From Desertifilum tharense IPPAS B-1220 (GTDB lineage: Bacteria; Cyanobacteriota; Cyanobacteriia; Cyanobacteriales; Desertifilaceae), in the NCBI RefSeq assembly GCF_001746915.1, contig NZ_MJGC01000121.1, positions 62,001 through 126,000 of the forward strand: DNA of 64,000 bases, written 5' to 3'. Numbering within the stretch: the stretch's first letter is position 1; every line of letters begins with the position of its first letter. The notes beneath the pieces were generated by a model. It saw nothing but the letters and a program-made list of their open reading frames with translations. It made no database searches and was not told the origin of the DNA. This document shows, piece by piece, positions 1 to 9,206 of this stretch. A program made the translations under genes and the position numbers.

Positions 1-893
1 ATATTGGCGATCGCAATTTAGTCGATACTCTACTGAGTTCCGAGCAAATTGACACCCTTGCTCATTTTGCCGCAGAATCCCACGTAGACCGCTCCATTCT
101 CGGCCCAGGTGCGTTTATTCAAACGAACGTTGTCGGCACGTTTACCCTTTTAGAAGCCTTTCGCCAACATTGGGAAAACCGCCTTAAACCCCAAAAATTA
201 GATGCAGAAGCCGTATTTCTGCACGTCTCTACCGATGAAGTTTACGGCTCTTTAGGTCCCGACGATCCGGCATTCAGCGAAACCACTCCTTACGCCCCCA
301 ATAGTCCTTATTCTGCCTCAAAAGCGGGTAGCGATCACCTGGTTCGTGCCTACTTCCACACCTACGGCGTTCCGACTCTAATTACCAACTGTTCCAATAA
401 CTACGGCCCCTATCAGTTTCCCGAAAAACTGATTCCCCTGATGTGCATTAATGCCCTCATTGGTAAAAACTTACCCGTCTATGGGGATGGGCAAAATATT
501 CGCGACTGGCTGTATGTTGGCGACCATTGTAGCGCCCTTGATGCCGTCATCCACCGGGGAAAACGCGGCGAAACCTACAATATTGGTGGGAATAATGAGG
601 TAAAAAACCTAGATTTGGTGAAAATGCTCTGTCAACTGATGGACGAACTCGCACCCAATCTTCCCGTGCAGCCGTGCGCTGAGTTAATTACCTTTGTTAA
701 AGATAGATTGGGCCACGATCTCCGTTATGCCATTAATGCCAATAAGATTAAAACAGAACTAGACTGGACGCCCTCCGTTACCGTAGAAGAGGGGTTGCGG
801 CAGACGGTGGAGTGGTATCTGACCCACCGCGACTGGTGGGAAGTCTTGCTGTCTGAGGAATATCAAGCCTATTATCGCCAAGTCTATGCGTAA
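1..893 (+). CDS. rfbB: dTDP-glucose 4,6-dehydratase, 3' part (5' end outside window)
   Basis: The reading frame is open from position 3 to the TAA at 891-893, so the gene enters the window already in progress; roughly the first 60 residues of a protein of about 355 are missing. RfbB converts dTDP-glucose to dTDP-4-keto-6-deoxyglucose, the first committed step to dTDP-rhamnose for surface polysaccharide. The visible part is a short-chain dehydrogenase/reductase of the extended type: a STDEVYG motif supplies the Thr-Asp-Glu catalytic set and YSASKAG supplies the Tyr-x3-Lys pair, followed by NNYGPYQFPEKL and a GDGQNIRDWLYV substrate-binding segment. It converges on rpaA with a 37-bp gap that holds a small palindrome. 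Family assignment is secure; only the 5' boundary is unknown. Confidence 0.93.
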   Translation, partial: IGDRNLVDTLLSSEQIDTLAHFAAESHVDRSILGPGAFIQTNVVGTFTLLEAFRQHWENRLKPQKLDAEAVFLHVSTDEVYGSLGPDDPAFSETTPYAPNSPYSASKAGSDHLVRAYFHTYGVPTLITNCSNNYGPYQFPEKLIPLMCINALIGKNLPVYGDGQNIRDWLYVGDHCSALDAVIHRGKRGETYNIGGNNEVKNLDLVKMLCQLMDELAPNLPVQPCAELITFVKDRLGHDLRYAINANKIKTELDWTPSVTVEEGLRQTVEWYLTHRDWWEVLLSEEYQAYYRQVYA

Positions 894-904
894 CCTAAAA
901 CAGA

Positions 905-923
905 GACGTTCCATTGGAACGTC
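905..923. terminator. Short palindrome between convergent rfbB and rpaA
   Basis: An 8-bp perfect stem (GACGTTCC / GGAACGTC) with a 3-nt loop lies between two convergent stop codons. There is no good T tract, so it is at best a weak bidirectional terminator. Its flanks (AGAGACGTTCC ... GGAACGTCCCT) resemble the hairpin at 19634-19666, so it may be a decayed member of the same dispersed palindrome family. Confidence 0.45.
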
Positions 924-930
924 CCTACCT

Positions 931-1668
931 CTAGGCTAAAGCTTCAGCCACTTCTACCTTATCGTTACTGGGCAATTCCAAACAGTAACCAGCACCGTAG
1001 ACTGTCTTAATATAGCGGGGGTGGCGCGGATCGGGTTCTAGCTTAGTTCTCAGATGGCGAATATGAACGCGGATGGTTTCAATATCATCATCCGGGTCAT
1101 ATCCCCAAACTTCTTTGAGAATTTCGCTAGGGGATACCGTTTGACCGTGACGCTGAAGTAAGCAGTGTAACAGTTCAAACTCTAAATGAGTGAGTTTAAC
1201 CGTTTGGTCAAACCAAATCACCTCGAAGCGTTCGGGAACCAAAGTCAGCGGCCCATAGCTGAGAATTTCGCTATGCTTGGCTGCTTGGGGAATGCGGTCT
1301 GTACGTCGCAATAAGGCTCGCACTCGCGCTAGCATTTCCTCAACTTCAAAAGGTTTGGTTAAATAGTCGTCCGCACCCGCATTAAACCCATCAACTTTGT
1401 CCTGTGTTTGACCTAAAGCCGTCAACATCAAAACAGGGATGTCTGCGGTGCGTTCGTCTCGGCGAAGACGTTGACAAACCGTAAAACCATCCACTTTTGG
1501 CAGCATCAAGTCTAAAAGAATCAAGTCGGGGATGAGTTGAACAGCCAAGGCTTGACCTTTAATGCCATCGGGTGCTTGGCTGACATCGTAGCCAGCCATC
1601 TCTAGATTAATTGCGACTAGCTCAGAAATCGCGGGGTCGTCGTCAATAACAAGTATCCGGGGCATCAT
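931..1668 (-). CDS. rpaA: OmpR-family response regulator RpaA (circadian output regulator)
   Basis: Protein of 245 residues with an N-terminal receiver domain (about 3-120) and a C-terminal OmpR winged helix (about 140-238). The acidic pocket is D10/D11, the phospho-acceptor is D53 in LLDLMLPKVDG and the conserved lysine is K105 (LTKPF). The sequence matches my memory of RpaA very closely, including EEMLARVRALLRRTDRIPQAAKHSE and EVWGYDPDDDIETIRVHIRHLRTKL, and is unlike RpaB. In Synechococcus elongatus RpaA is phosphorylated by SasA/CikA in response to the Kai clock and drives dusk genes; that role is from the family, not from this sequence. Two adjacent ATG codons could start the protein. It is single-gene, with a 535-bp upstream gap that should hold its promoter. 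Confidence 0.88.
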   Translation of the reverse strand: MMPRILVIDDDPAISELVAINLEMAGYDVSQAPDGIKGQALAVQLIPDLILLDLMLPKVDGFTVCQRLRRDERTADIPVLMLTALGQTQDKVDGFNAGADDYLTKPFEVEEMLARVRALLRRTDRIPQAAKHSEILSYGPLTLVPERFEVIWFDQTVKLTHLEFELLHCLLQRHGQTVSPSEILKEVWGYDPDDDIETIRVHIRHLRTKLEPDPRHPRYIKTVYGAGYCLELPSNDKVEVAEALA

Positions 1669-2203
1669 TCAAGAGCGATGTGTACGGTTTGCTCTAAAGC
1701 GGAGGAGAACTCTACCAAAACCTCGACCAAAATCGAGGATCTGCGCTAAAGGATCTCGCAATCAAACGTATCAAAATATTAAAGTTCTATAAGAACAATT
1801 TGAGAGATACGAAGATTCTATACAGATTATACGCACATTCTCGCAAATCTGTTGATCGCGGTTTGTTAACCTTTCTGCCCAATTTTCTCAGAATTGAGGG
1901 CTTTTTCTAGTCAAGTTTGGGGTCAAATTCCTCACCCTCTGGGCGCAAAGGGCTTTTGCGGCAAGAATGAGAGGCTATTTTACAACTTGCAATCCACCTG
2001 TAGATAGAGTCTGGCAAAACGCTACACTGAGCAAGAACAAAACTGCCACCGCGATGGGCGATCGCACTTGTTTGTGCCTCCGAAATGCGATCGCGCATGT
2101 TTGTATAGACGGAAATCCGGCAGTGCGAGTAAACTAGGTCAGCACTTGAGCCAGGGCAATTCCACCCTAGCCGAAATTCAGATACATTAAGTTTGAACCC
2201 CCA
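1669..2203. other. Non-coding gap upstream of rpaA and the 2204 gene
   Basis: This 535-bp divergent gap is AT-rich near rpaA and contains two HIP1-like GCGATCGC sites near 2060 and 2090. It must hold promoters for both flanking genes, but I could not assign boxes with confidence. A 63-codon frame at 1907-2098 on the minus strand has no ribosome site or recognisable composition and was not called. Confidence 0.5.
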
Positions 2204-3112
2204 ATGCCAGAGTCACTTATCCGCTCAACTGCTAAGTCGCACATGGTAGACCCGATCGATGACATTGTTCAACAAGCCCGTCAGGGTAGCGTTGCTGCCA
2301 TCATTCAAGTCTTGAATGAAAAACTGGCAGCAGTTGGCGTGAGAACCCGTGCAGTTTACGCTAATAACGTGCTGCAACTCCTGTGTGAAGCTGCTCATCG
2401 CGATCAACTCGAACAAGGCTTCCTTGTCGATCGCGTGCGGCAAATCTTAGAATCGATTTCACCGCGCAGTATTCGACGGGTGAACATCAATAGTCGCATT
2501 GTCCGAGAACAGCAGTTACTCTGGCTTGAGGAAATTACCCGCGATCCGGATAACCTTCTGTGGTCAGAAGAAATTATTCTCAGAAGACCTAATATTTTTA
2601 AACGTCTGTTCGCCCCCACCGCCACCCCTAGCAAATTTCGCGCCAACAAACCCCCCCTCCCCAGCAAACCCCCTTCTCAACTCAACCGCGAACAACGGTT
2701 AATGCGACGGGGTTTAGTGCGCGGGGTGACATTGAGTGCAGTCTTATTAGTGGTGGGAGCAGGCGCTTATTATTATTGGACAAACCGCGATCGCAATACC
2801 CCCGATCCGGCTGCACCTAGAACAGAAACCGTCATTCCGAGCGCGCCGACAACAACAAGTTTACCGACAGTGGCAGAAACTGACCCGTTTGCTGAAGCAG
2901 TGCGCCTCGCCGAACAAGCGGCGGCGGCAGGTCAAGACGCCCAAACTCCGGCACAATGGTTAGACTTGGCGGCACAATGGCAGAAAGCCTCGGATTTGAT
3001 GGCATCTGTCCCATCGGATGATAGTCGTTACGCCATCGCTCAAGACCGTACGGCAGCCTATCGTCAAAATAGCCTGAGAGCATTGCAAGAGGCGGAAAAG
3101 CGTCGCTCCTAA
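2204..3112 (+). CDS. Conserved hypothetical single-span membrane protein
   Basis: I do not recognise a named family. The 302-residue product has a soluble, helical N-terminal domain (about 15-140) containing an Arg-rich SPRSIRRVNINSRIV stretch, a Pro-rich linker, one transmembrane helix at about 172-190 (GVTLSAVLLVVGAGAYYYW) and an Ala/Thr/Pro-rich then Gln/Ala-rich C-terminal tail of about 110 residues. With positive residues just before the helix, the N-terminal domain is probably cytoplasmic and the tail periplasmic. The N-terminal module resembles domains seen in other cyanobacterial hypotheticals. An alternative start is M14 (near 2243). It is followed convergently by the sensor kinase with a 59-bp gap. 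Function is unknown. Confidence 0.75.
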   Translation: MPESLIRSTAKSHMVDPIDDIVQQARQGSVAAIIQVLNEKLAAVGVRTRAVYANNVLQLLCEAAHRDQLEQGFLVDRVRQILESISPRSIRRVNINSRIVREQQLLWLEEITRDPDNLLWSEEIILRRPNIFKRLFAPTATPSKFRANKPPLPSKPPSQLNREQRLMRRGLVRGVTLSAVLLVVGAGAYYYWTNRDRNTPDPAAPRTETVIPSAPTTTSLPTVAETDPFAEAVRLAEQAAAAGQDAQTPAQWLDLAAQWQKASDLMASVPSDDSRYAIAQDRTAAYRQNSLRALQEAEKRRS

Positions 3113-3171
3113 GCCCAGAGGAAGGGAAGGGGGAGGCTCTAGCTTCCCCGGTTCGCTCAATCAAGCTAACC

Positions 3172-5910
3172 CTAGATGACGGGTTGTTTGAGGGGAATTT
3201 CAATCTGAAACTCGGCTCCCTGTTGCAGTCGGGACTTACACTCTAAATGACCGTGATGCTTGTCTACAATAATTTGGTAAGCAATCGATAGACCTAAGCC
3301 CGTGCCTTTACCCACAGGTTTGGTTGTAAAGAAGGGGTCAAAAATGCGGTGCTTAATCGCTTCAGAAATACCCAGACCGTTATCCGCCATGCGGATCGTC
3401 ACGTAAGGAACCCGCTCTGGGGATTGAGCGATCGCCGTTTGAATGATAATTTGTCCCTGGTAAGCTGCCCCACTCGATTGTCGGCAAGATTCAATGGCAT
3501 CAATAGAATTACTCAACAAATTCATCAAAGCCTGATTTAACTCGCTGGGGTAACATTCCACGGGCGGCAGATTGCCATACTCTTTAATAACCTGAATCTG
3601 CGAGGTATTGGACTTAGCCTTGAGCCGATGATGCAGGATCGTCAAGGTACTCTCAATTCCTTCGTGAATATCCACAAATTTGCGCTCGGCCTGGTCTAGA
3701 CGCGAGAAGTTCAGTAAAGAGAGAATAATCTGGCGAATGCGATCGGCTCCCACCTCCATTGAACAGAGGAGTTTGGGCAAATCTTCAGCAATAAACCCTA
3801 AATCCATCATTTCCATGCGTTCGCGGATATCTGGGCTGGGGTTGGGACATTCCTGTTGGTAGAGTAACAGCAGGCTGAGTAGTTCCTCAGTATACTCGCG
3901 GGCTGGGGTGAGATTGCCATAAATAAAATTCACCGGATTGTTAATCTCATGGGCAATACCCGCCACCAATTGCCCTAAACTCGATATTTTTTCGGTTTGA
4001 ATCAGTTGAGTTTGGGTTTTTTGCAAATCCTTAAGCGCTTGCGAGAGCTGTTGAGCTTGCTGTTGGGTTTGCAGCAGTAAATCCGCTTGTTGCAGTGCCA
4101 TTCCCAGTTGAGCGGCGGTTTGGGCGAGAAACTGCACGTCGGAGACTTCCCAAGCACGGGTGGTGGAGTGTTGATAGGCTCCCAACAGACCCCAAAGCTT
4201 TTGTCCCACAAAAATAGGCGCGATCGCAAAGGATTGAATGCAAAATTGCTTCAAAATATCCACATGGCAAGGATACAAACCCGCCAGCCGAATGTCATCC
4301 ACCGCAAAGGTTTCATTATTGCGATAGCGTCCCCCTTGGGAAATTTGCAAATAGGTATCGTCCCAGACTAAATTTTCTCCCAGTCTCAGCTTGCCTTGCC
4401 ATTCCGTTGTTGTGGACTCAAAGTCATGGACAAACGCACCGCCCCAATCTTCATTAAACCGATAAACGGCGACGCGCTCGACGTTGAGCAGATGACAGAC
4501 TTCTTGAGTGGCCGTGCGAAACACATCTTCCGGCGTCAGAGATTCGCGAATCCGCGTCACCACTTCTAACAGTGCTTGCTGTTGCTCTGTGGTTTGTTGC
4601 AATTTGGCGGTTCGTTCTTCAACTTGGCGTTCTAAATGCGTATTGAGGGCTTGCCATTGTCCCTGAATCCCTTGGTGCAGGATAGCCGCCGCAATATGGC
4701 TGGTTAATCCCTGAACGAATTCTAGATCCTGGGGCGTCCAGGGCTGAAATTGACCGGGTTTAATCTCTTTTTGGGGGGTAAAAGAGGGTTGAGTTGCCCA
4801 CAGGATTTCAAGCTCAATTTCATCGCGGAAAATGGTCAGATATCCCAAATTCCTTTGACCGTATTGTAGGGGAACGATCAACAGGCTGCGAATGGGGGTG
4901 GAGGCAAATAGGGGTTGGAGGGGTTGCAGTTCTGAAACTTGATAGAGGTCTGAAATTGCCCAAGGGGTAGGATGGCTAGAGGGTTCTGCACTGTTGGTGC
5001 GGGGTTGAAGAGAGTTGAGCCAATCGCTGGATTGTTCGAGGGGTTGGGAGGGCGTCTGAGGCTGGGTGCCGCAGGTATAGAGCGTTGCGGAGTCGTTCTG
5101 GGTTTCTTGACATTGAACGAGGTGTCCTGTGGAACTCGGTTGCACTTCAAAGGCGATGGGTTTAAGATACAGCCGACCTCCGGAACCTTGAAGGGCTTGA
5201 ACGGTGGTTTCTAGGGCGGTTTGGAGGGTGGTGGGGGTTTGGTAGCGCAGGAGGCTGGCAATCTGGTTAATGGTGGCTTCCCGTTGGGCCTTTTCTTGGG
5301 TTTGGGCGAGCAGGTAAGATTGAGCGATCGCCACCGCTAGCTGATCGACTACCATTTGTAAGGCTCGCAATTCATCTTCGGTGATGGCTCTGGGTTGGCG
5401 TTGGTGAGCGACTAACAGGCCCCACAGTTGCTCGGCGTGCAAAATGGGCACTACGCAGGACGATTGGATGCCCATTGCGGTTAGATATTGGATGTGGCAA
5501 GCATCGACTCGGCGATACTGAATTTCTTCTGGGACAATGTTGCCTGTGTTGGGATCTCGCAGGAAGCTTTGACCGATTTGACCGGATTTGACATCGACAA
5601 TGGAACGAACGCGGGCTTTGCTAAAGCGATCGCGAGCTTCAAAGGGAATATCTTCTGCTGGAAAGTGTAACCCTAAAAAGGAGGGCAAACACTCTTGTTG
5701 AATGGACTCTGCAACAACTTGCCCGCTCTCGGATGGATGAAACTGATAGATTAAAACGCGGTCGGATGCTAAAAACGCTCGCACTTCTGCTACGGTTGTT
5801 GCTAGAATTTCCTGCAATTCTGAAGATTGGAGAATGCGGCTAGTTATCCGGTGAAGCAATCCTTCGAGGCTCAGACGACTCGGACGATTCGTAGAAGTTG
5901 AAGCAGTCAT
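3172..5910 (-). CDS. Three-GAF sensor histidine kinase, candidate bilin photoreceptor
   Basis: The 912-residue protein contains GAF1 (about 30-200), a degenerate GAF-like region (about 210-410), a short coiled coil (about 415-445), GAF3 (about 450-610), a second coiled coil, and a histidine kinase core. The phospho-acceptor His is H654 (GIAHEINNP), the N box is near N797/N801 and the G boxes are DNGLG (843-847) and GKGTGLGLSI. GAF1 carries FPAEDIP (83-89) and a CH pair at C138/H139 followed by IQYL; GAF3 carries PCH at 547-549. These are the positions where phytochrome or cyanobacteriochrome GAF domains attach a bilin. There is no PHY domain, transmembrane helix or receiver domain, so the protein is predicted cytosolic and needs a separate response regulator. 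rpaA is nearby but not obviously linked. Kinase identity is certain; bilin binding is inference. Confidence 0.9.
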   Translation of the reverse strand: MTASTSTNRPSRLSLEGLLHRITSRILQSSELQEILATTVAEVRAFLASDRVLIYQFHPSESGQVVAESIQQECLPSFLGLHFPAEDIPFEARDRFSKARVRSIVDVKSGQIGQSFLRDPNTGNIVPEEIQYRRVDACHIQYLTAMGIQSSCVVPILHAEQLWGLLVAHQRQPRAITEDELRALQMVVDQLAVAIAQSYLLAQTQEKAQREATINQIASLLRYQTPTTLQTALETTVQALQGSGGRLYLKPIAFEVQPSSTGHLVQCQETQNDSATLYTCGTQPQTPSQPLEQSSDWLNSLQPRTNSAEPSSHPTPWAISDLYQVSELQPLQPLFASTPIRSLLIVPLQYGQRNLGYLTIFRDEIELEILWATQPSFTPQKEIKPGQFQPWTPQDLEFVQGLTSHIAAAILHQGIQGQWQALNTHLERQVEERTAKLQQTTEQQQALLEVVTRIRESLTPEDVFRTATQEVCHLLNVERVAVYRFNEDWGGAFVHDFESTTTEWQGKLRLGENLVWDDTYLQISQGGRYRNNETFAVDDIRLAGLYPCHVDILKQFCIQSFAIAPIFVGQKLWGLLGAYQHSTTRAWEVSDVQFLAQTAAQLGMALQQADLLLQTQQQAQQLSQALKDLQKTQTQLIQTEKISSLGQLVAGIAHEINNPVNFIYGNLTPAREYTEELLSLLLLYQQECPNPSPDIRERMEMMDLGFIAEDLPKLLCSMEVGADRIRQIILSLLNFSRLDQAERKFVDIHEGIESTLTILHHRLKAKSNTSQIQVIKEYGNLPPVECYPSELNQALMNLLSNSIDAIESCRQSSGAAYQGQIIIQTAIAQSPERVPYVTIRMADNGLGISEAIKHRIFDPFFTTKPVGKGTGLGLSIAYQIIVDKHHGHLECKSRLQQGAEFQIEIPLKQPVI

Positions 5911-6903
5911 CGATAATCACCAGGAAAAAGAACGCTAGACTTCGTAATACAAAGGTGAATTGAAAAGTTTTTCTTTAGTTTTAGTTTTCCCGCCGTTACA
6001 CCCTAAACTGAGCGATTGACAAAACTTTACAGGTGTTTGGCAACAGCCAAGCCTCAACGCTCCCAGCCCTGAAAATCCTCAAAATTCCCCAGATCTTGCA
6101 GTTTCAAAGGGGAATGTTTGCTTTCCTCAGCCTAAAATCATCCATCAAGTATAGCAGCCTTAAAAGTTTTGCAAGCGGGGCGCTGGCTGTAAACATTTAT
6201 CGTTTTTACCCAAAAATCACTTAATCTTTGAAATTGGGTTGCTTCAGCAAAAGTTAATCGCATTTTTCACAATTTATCGAAGGTAGATTAGGCTTAAACA
6301 ACGATTGACCCTTGCGATCGCGCAGTTTAGGGCGATATTATCTTTATCGGGTTTGCGAATCGCCTAAAATGGGAACGCCCCTGTACTTCCGACTCAAACG
6401 ATAGTGGGTATTCATCCCTGTTGTCGCGATTTTTCCTCCTCATTCTGTCTTGCGGGTTTTCGATCTCAGACCTATCTCCACAAAATGGCTCATTCTGTCG
6501 TGGTATCAACTCTAACCCTAATGTAGATCGCAATCCCCTGAATACGCAAACCCGACTCGCCACCCAAATAGAACCTAATCTATACATAGTATAGAGATTT
6601 TTCTAACTTGCTCCCAGATGAGGGAGAGAACAATTCCACAGGTCAGTATAAAAATTATCCCCTATCGACTCAAAAAACCTTCGTTCAATCCCTTCTCCTT
6701 GTCCTTCCGAGAGAAACAGTCTCTTAGATAGAGGTCGGCATAGCCGAATTTAAGTTAAGTTGAACTGGAAAAATTATTGAGAATTCTAACCATAGAAGCA
6801 ATCGTTAATACAGAAACTAATCTTCGGTGCGTCTAGCAGGTTTTTTCTCAAAACAGAACAACCTCAAAATTTTCCAAGTTGCTCAATTTAAGGGAGATCG
6901 TCA
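5911..6903. other. Long AT-rich non-coding gap
   Basis: This 993-bp gap lies between the divergently transcribed kinase and the cyanophycin synthetase gene. Frames of 63 codons (6033-6224, plus) and 86 codons (6327-6587, minus) occur but have no convincing ribosome site or protein-like composition. The segment 6590-6900 is the probable leader and promoter of the synthetase gene; a purine-rich AGGGAGATCGTCA ends just before its ATG and includes a good ribosome binding site (GGGAG, 9-13 nt upstream). I see no riboswitch, tRNA or repeat. Confidence 0.5.
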
Positions 6904-8814
6904 ATGGTTCAAGAGATGCTCAACGATACAGTGCGCGTTAATGCCAGAGTAACAGATGTTTTTGATATCTATGATTTTCAACATTACTCCGGGCCTAACC
7001 CTTACCTACCCACAGGCGCGCTAGTTTTTAAATTTACCCAAACTCACACCCAACAGCCTCTCCCTCTTGAAGAGTATATTAACGCCATCTGCGATCGCTA
7101 TCCTCATCTGCGCGAGGAAACCTACGACTCCTACGCCGAAATCTTCGCCAGAACCCTAACCGAAGTCGGCAAATTAGATATGGGTTTGCACTTCCATCAA
7201 TGGAGTATCGATCCACAACCCCATTTTACCTGCATCGCCATAGAATCTCTGCACGCCCGCACCCATCGCGCCGTTGCCTATCTGGTTTGGGATTGGTTTG
7301 AAGCCATTACCCAAGATAAAGATATCGCCCTCGACGAACAAATTAAAACCCTGCAAAACAAGTTTAGACAATCCGTTTATGGCGGGCCTACCGTTTATTC
7401 TCTCTGGCGAACAGCGGCCCAAAAAGGCATTCCCGTCTTCTACCTGTGGGATGAAGGCCTCGTGCAATACGGTTATGGCAAAAAACAGATACGCGGCGTT
7501 GCAACCACCTTCGAGTGGGATAGCCATCTCGATTCAGACTTTACCACCCGCAAAGATGACTGCAAAGCCTTTCTGCATACCCTAGGCTTTCCCGTACCCT
7601 TGGGAGAAGTCGTCATCTCTCGCACAGAAGCCTTCGGCGCAGCCAGACGCATCGGCTATCCCGTCGCTGTTAAACCCGTCGAGGGACACAAAGGCATCGG
7701 CGTCACCGCAGACGTGCAAGACGAAGAAGAACTCGACTTTGCCTTTGATAAAGCCTTAAGTGCCATTGAAGGCGATCGCCCTATTCGGATTATCGTAGAA
7801 AAAAGTATCAAAGGAGCCGACTTCCGCCTCCTGTGCGTTAACGGTCGCTTTGTCGCCGCCACCGAACGCCGTCCCGCCTCCGTTACCGGGGATGGTTATT
7901 CTACCATTGCCGAACTGATCCGCCGCGAAAACCGAACCGAAGCGCGTTCCGACACCCCCACCTCACCCTTGGGGAAAATCATCTGCGACGAGTCAATGGA
8001 AAACTACCTAGACGAACAAAAACTTTCCCTGGATAGCGTATTAGATCCCAAAGAAACCGTCTATCTCCGCAAAGTCGCCAACCTCTCCGCCGGGGGACTG
8101 AGTATCGACGCCACGCCTAGCGTCCATCCCGACAATATTATCCTGGCGCAAGATATCGCCCAATATTTCCGCCTAACCTGTTTGGGAATTGATGTCATCG
8201 CCGAAGACTTAAGCATCTCTTGGAAAAAAGGCAACTTTGGCATTTTAGAAATTAACGCCGCGCCTGGTATTTTCATGCACTTGAACCCCGCAGTGGGAGA
8301 AAGCGTAGATGTTCCAGCCCAAATTCTAGAAACCTTCTTTGAAAGCGGAACGGATGCCAGAATTCCAATTATCACGTTCAATCGCATTTCAGTGCGAGAA
8401 TTGCAAGAAACCATCGACCATATCTTACTGCAACGTCCTGATTGGGTGATTGGCGCGGTTTGTCGAGAAGGAACCTTCATTAACCGTTCTGAAAAAGCCT
8501 TCAATTCTAACTACAATACCAACGTCCAAAGCCTGCTTCGCCATCCCAAACTCGATTTATTAATTGCTGAATATCCCGAAGATGTTTTAGAACGCGATGG
8601 GATGTTCTATTTCGGTAGCAATATGGTGGTGCTAGACAACCCTAGCGAAACCGAACGAATGCTAGCGCGGGATGTGTTTCATGACTCTACGGTGGTGATG
8701 CGCGAAGGCGAAGAAGTCTCTATTCGTCGCCAAGGGTTAATCGAACAATACAGTTTAGGAACAGACGAACCCTTCTTGCGAGTGTATCTCAAAGAAACGG
8801 GCACCGTTTTATAA
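6904..8814 (+). CDS. cphA2: Cyanophycin synthetase, CphA2 type (ATP-grasp, vestigial Mur-ligase domain)
   Basis: The product has 636 residues, clearly shorter than CphA1 (about 870-900). It has an N-terminal cyanophycin synthetase domain (about 1-160), an ATP-grasp domain (about 200-480; VAVKPVEGHKGIGV at 254-267, VEKSIKGADFRLL, and GILEINAAPGIFMHLNP at 446-462), and a short C-terminal region (about 485-636). In CphA1 the C-terminal region opens with a Mur-ligase P loop (GTNGKTT); here the equivalent place reads PIITFNRISVREL, so ATP binding there is lost. This is the architecture described for CphA2, which polymerises beta-Asp-Arg dipeptides with one active site instead of building cyanophycin from Asp and Arg. 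No cphA1, cyanophycinase or isoaspartyl dipeptidase is visible in the window. It stands alone and is followed by repeats. Confidence 0.85.
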   Translation: MVQEMLNDTVRVNARVTDVFDIYDFQHYSGPNPYLPTGALVFKFTQTHTQQPLPLEEYINAICDRYPHLREETYDSYAEIFARTLTEVGKLDMGLHFHQWSIDPQPHFTCIAIESLHARTHRAVAYLVWDWFEAITQDKDIALDEQIKTLQNKFRQSVYGGPTVYSLWRTAAQKGIPVFYLWDEGLVQYGYGKKQIRGVATTFEWDSHLDSDFTTRKDDCKAFLHTLGFPVPLGEVVISRTEAFGAARRIGYPVAVKPVEGHKGIGVTADVQDEEELDFAFDKALSAIEGDRPIRIIVEKSIKGADFRLLCVNGRFVAATERRPASVTGDGYSTIAELIRRENRTEARSDTPTSPLGKIICDESMENYLDEQKLSLDSVLDPKETVYLRKVANLSAGGLSIDATPSVHPDNIILAQDIAQYFRLTCLGIDVIAEDLSISWKKGNFGILEINAAPGIFMHLNPAVGESVDVPAQILETFFESGTDARIPIITFNRISVRELQETIDHILLQRPDWVIGAVCREGTFINRSEKAFNSNYNTNVQSLLRHPKLDLLIAEYPEDVLERDGMFYFGSNMVVLDNPSETERMLARDVFHDSTVVMREGEEVSIRRQGLIEQYSLGTDEPFLRVYLKETGTVL

Positions 8815-8834
8815 TGCGATCGCATGGAGGATGG

Positions 8835-8988
8835 CTGATTGACTGACAAAACTCTTTTGCCCTCATCCCCAACCCTTCTCCCATTGGGAGAAGGGAGTCA
8901 ATCAGCACTCTTGTTCCCTCTCCTCTGGGAGAGGGCTAGGGTGAGGGCGGTTCGGACAACACCTTAATCAGATTTGTCAGTCAATCAG
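8835..8988. repeat. MITE-like element with 16-bp perfect terminal inverted repeats
   Basis: CTGATTGACTGACAAA at 8835-8850 is matched exactly by its reverse complement at 8973-8988. Inside are two further hairpins, CCCTTCTCCCATTGGGAGAAGGG-type at 8873-8895 and a CCCTCTCC/GGGAGAGGG one at about 8916-8935. The element is 154 bp, non-coding, and sits 20 bp past the cphA2 stop. No clear target-site duplication is visible. The inner CCCTC-rich hairpins are a common cyanobacterial intergenic motif and a relative occurs near 28510-28545. Confidence 0.7.
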
Positions 8989-9010
8989 AGGTTCCTACTC
9001 AACCATTAAC

Positions 9011-9114
9011 TTAACCCAATAGTGCCTGAGCGCGAGTTGCTAGAGCATCGGGCGTTATACCGTTGAACTCCATAGTTTGATTTGGTGTAGCGGTTGTTTC
9101 GCCGCACTTCCAAG
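9011..9114 (-). pseudogene. 3'-terminal fragment (about 34 codons) of a transketolase-family gene, copy 1
   Basis: This stretch aligns without gaps to 9403-9506, the last 104 bp of the intact gene, with 9 substitutions. Read in the gene's frame it still encodes the same C-terminus including ATRAQALLG and TAA; 7 differences are synonymous and 2 change residues (Arg to Cys, Ile to Thr). It has no start and cannot be expressed as a protein on its own. Confidence 0.8.
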
Positions 9115-9206
9115 ACGCGCACTATTGGGTTAAGTCTTGCAAAATTCAACGCAACTCTGGCGGCTGTTGGGTTTCGTGCCTCAACCCAACCTACTCAACC
9201 ATTAAC

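Noticed and set aside
1907..2098. 63-codon minus-strand frame
   Set aside because: No ribosome site, amino-acid composition unlike a folded protein, in a gap that must carry two promoters.
6033..6587. 63- and 86-codon frames in the long gap
   Set aside because: Low coding signal and no start context; the gap is better read as leader and promoter DNA.
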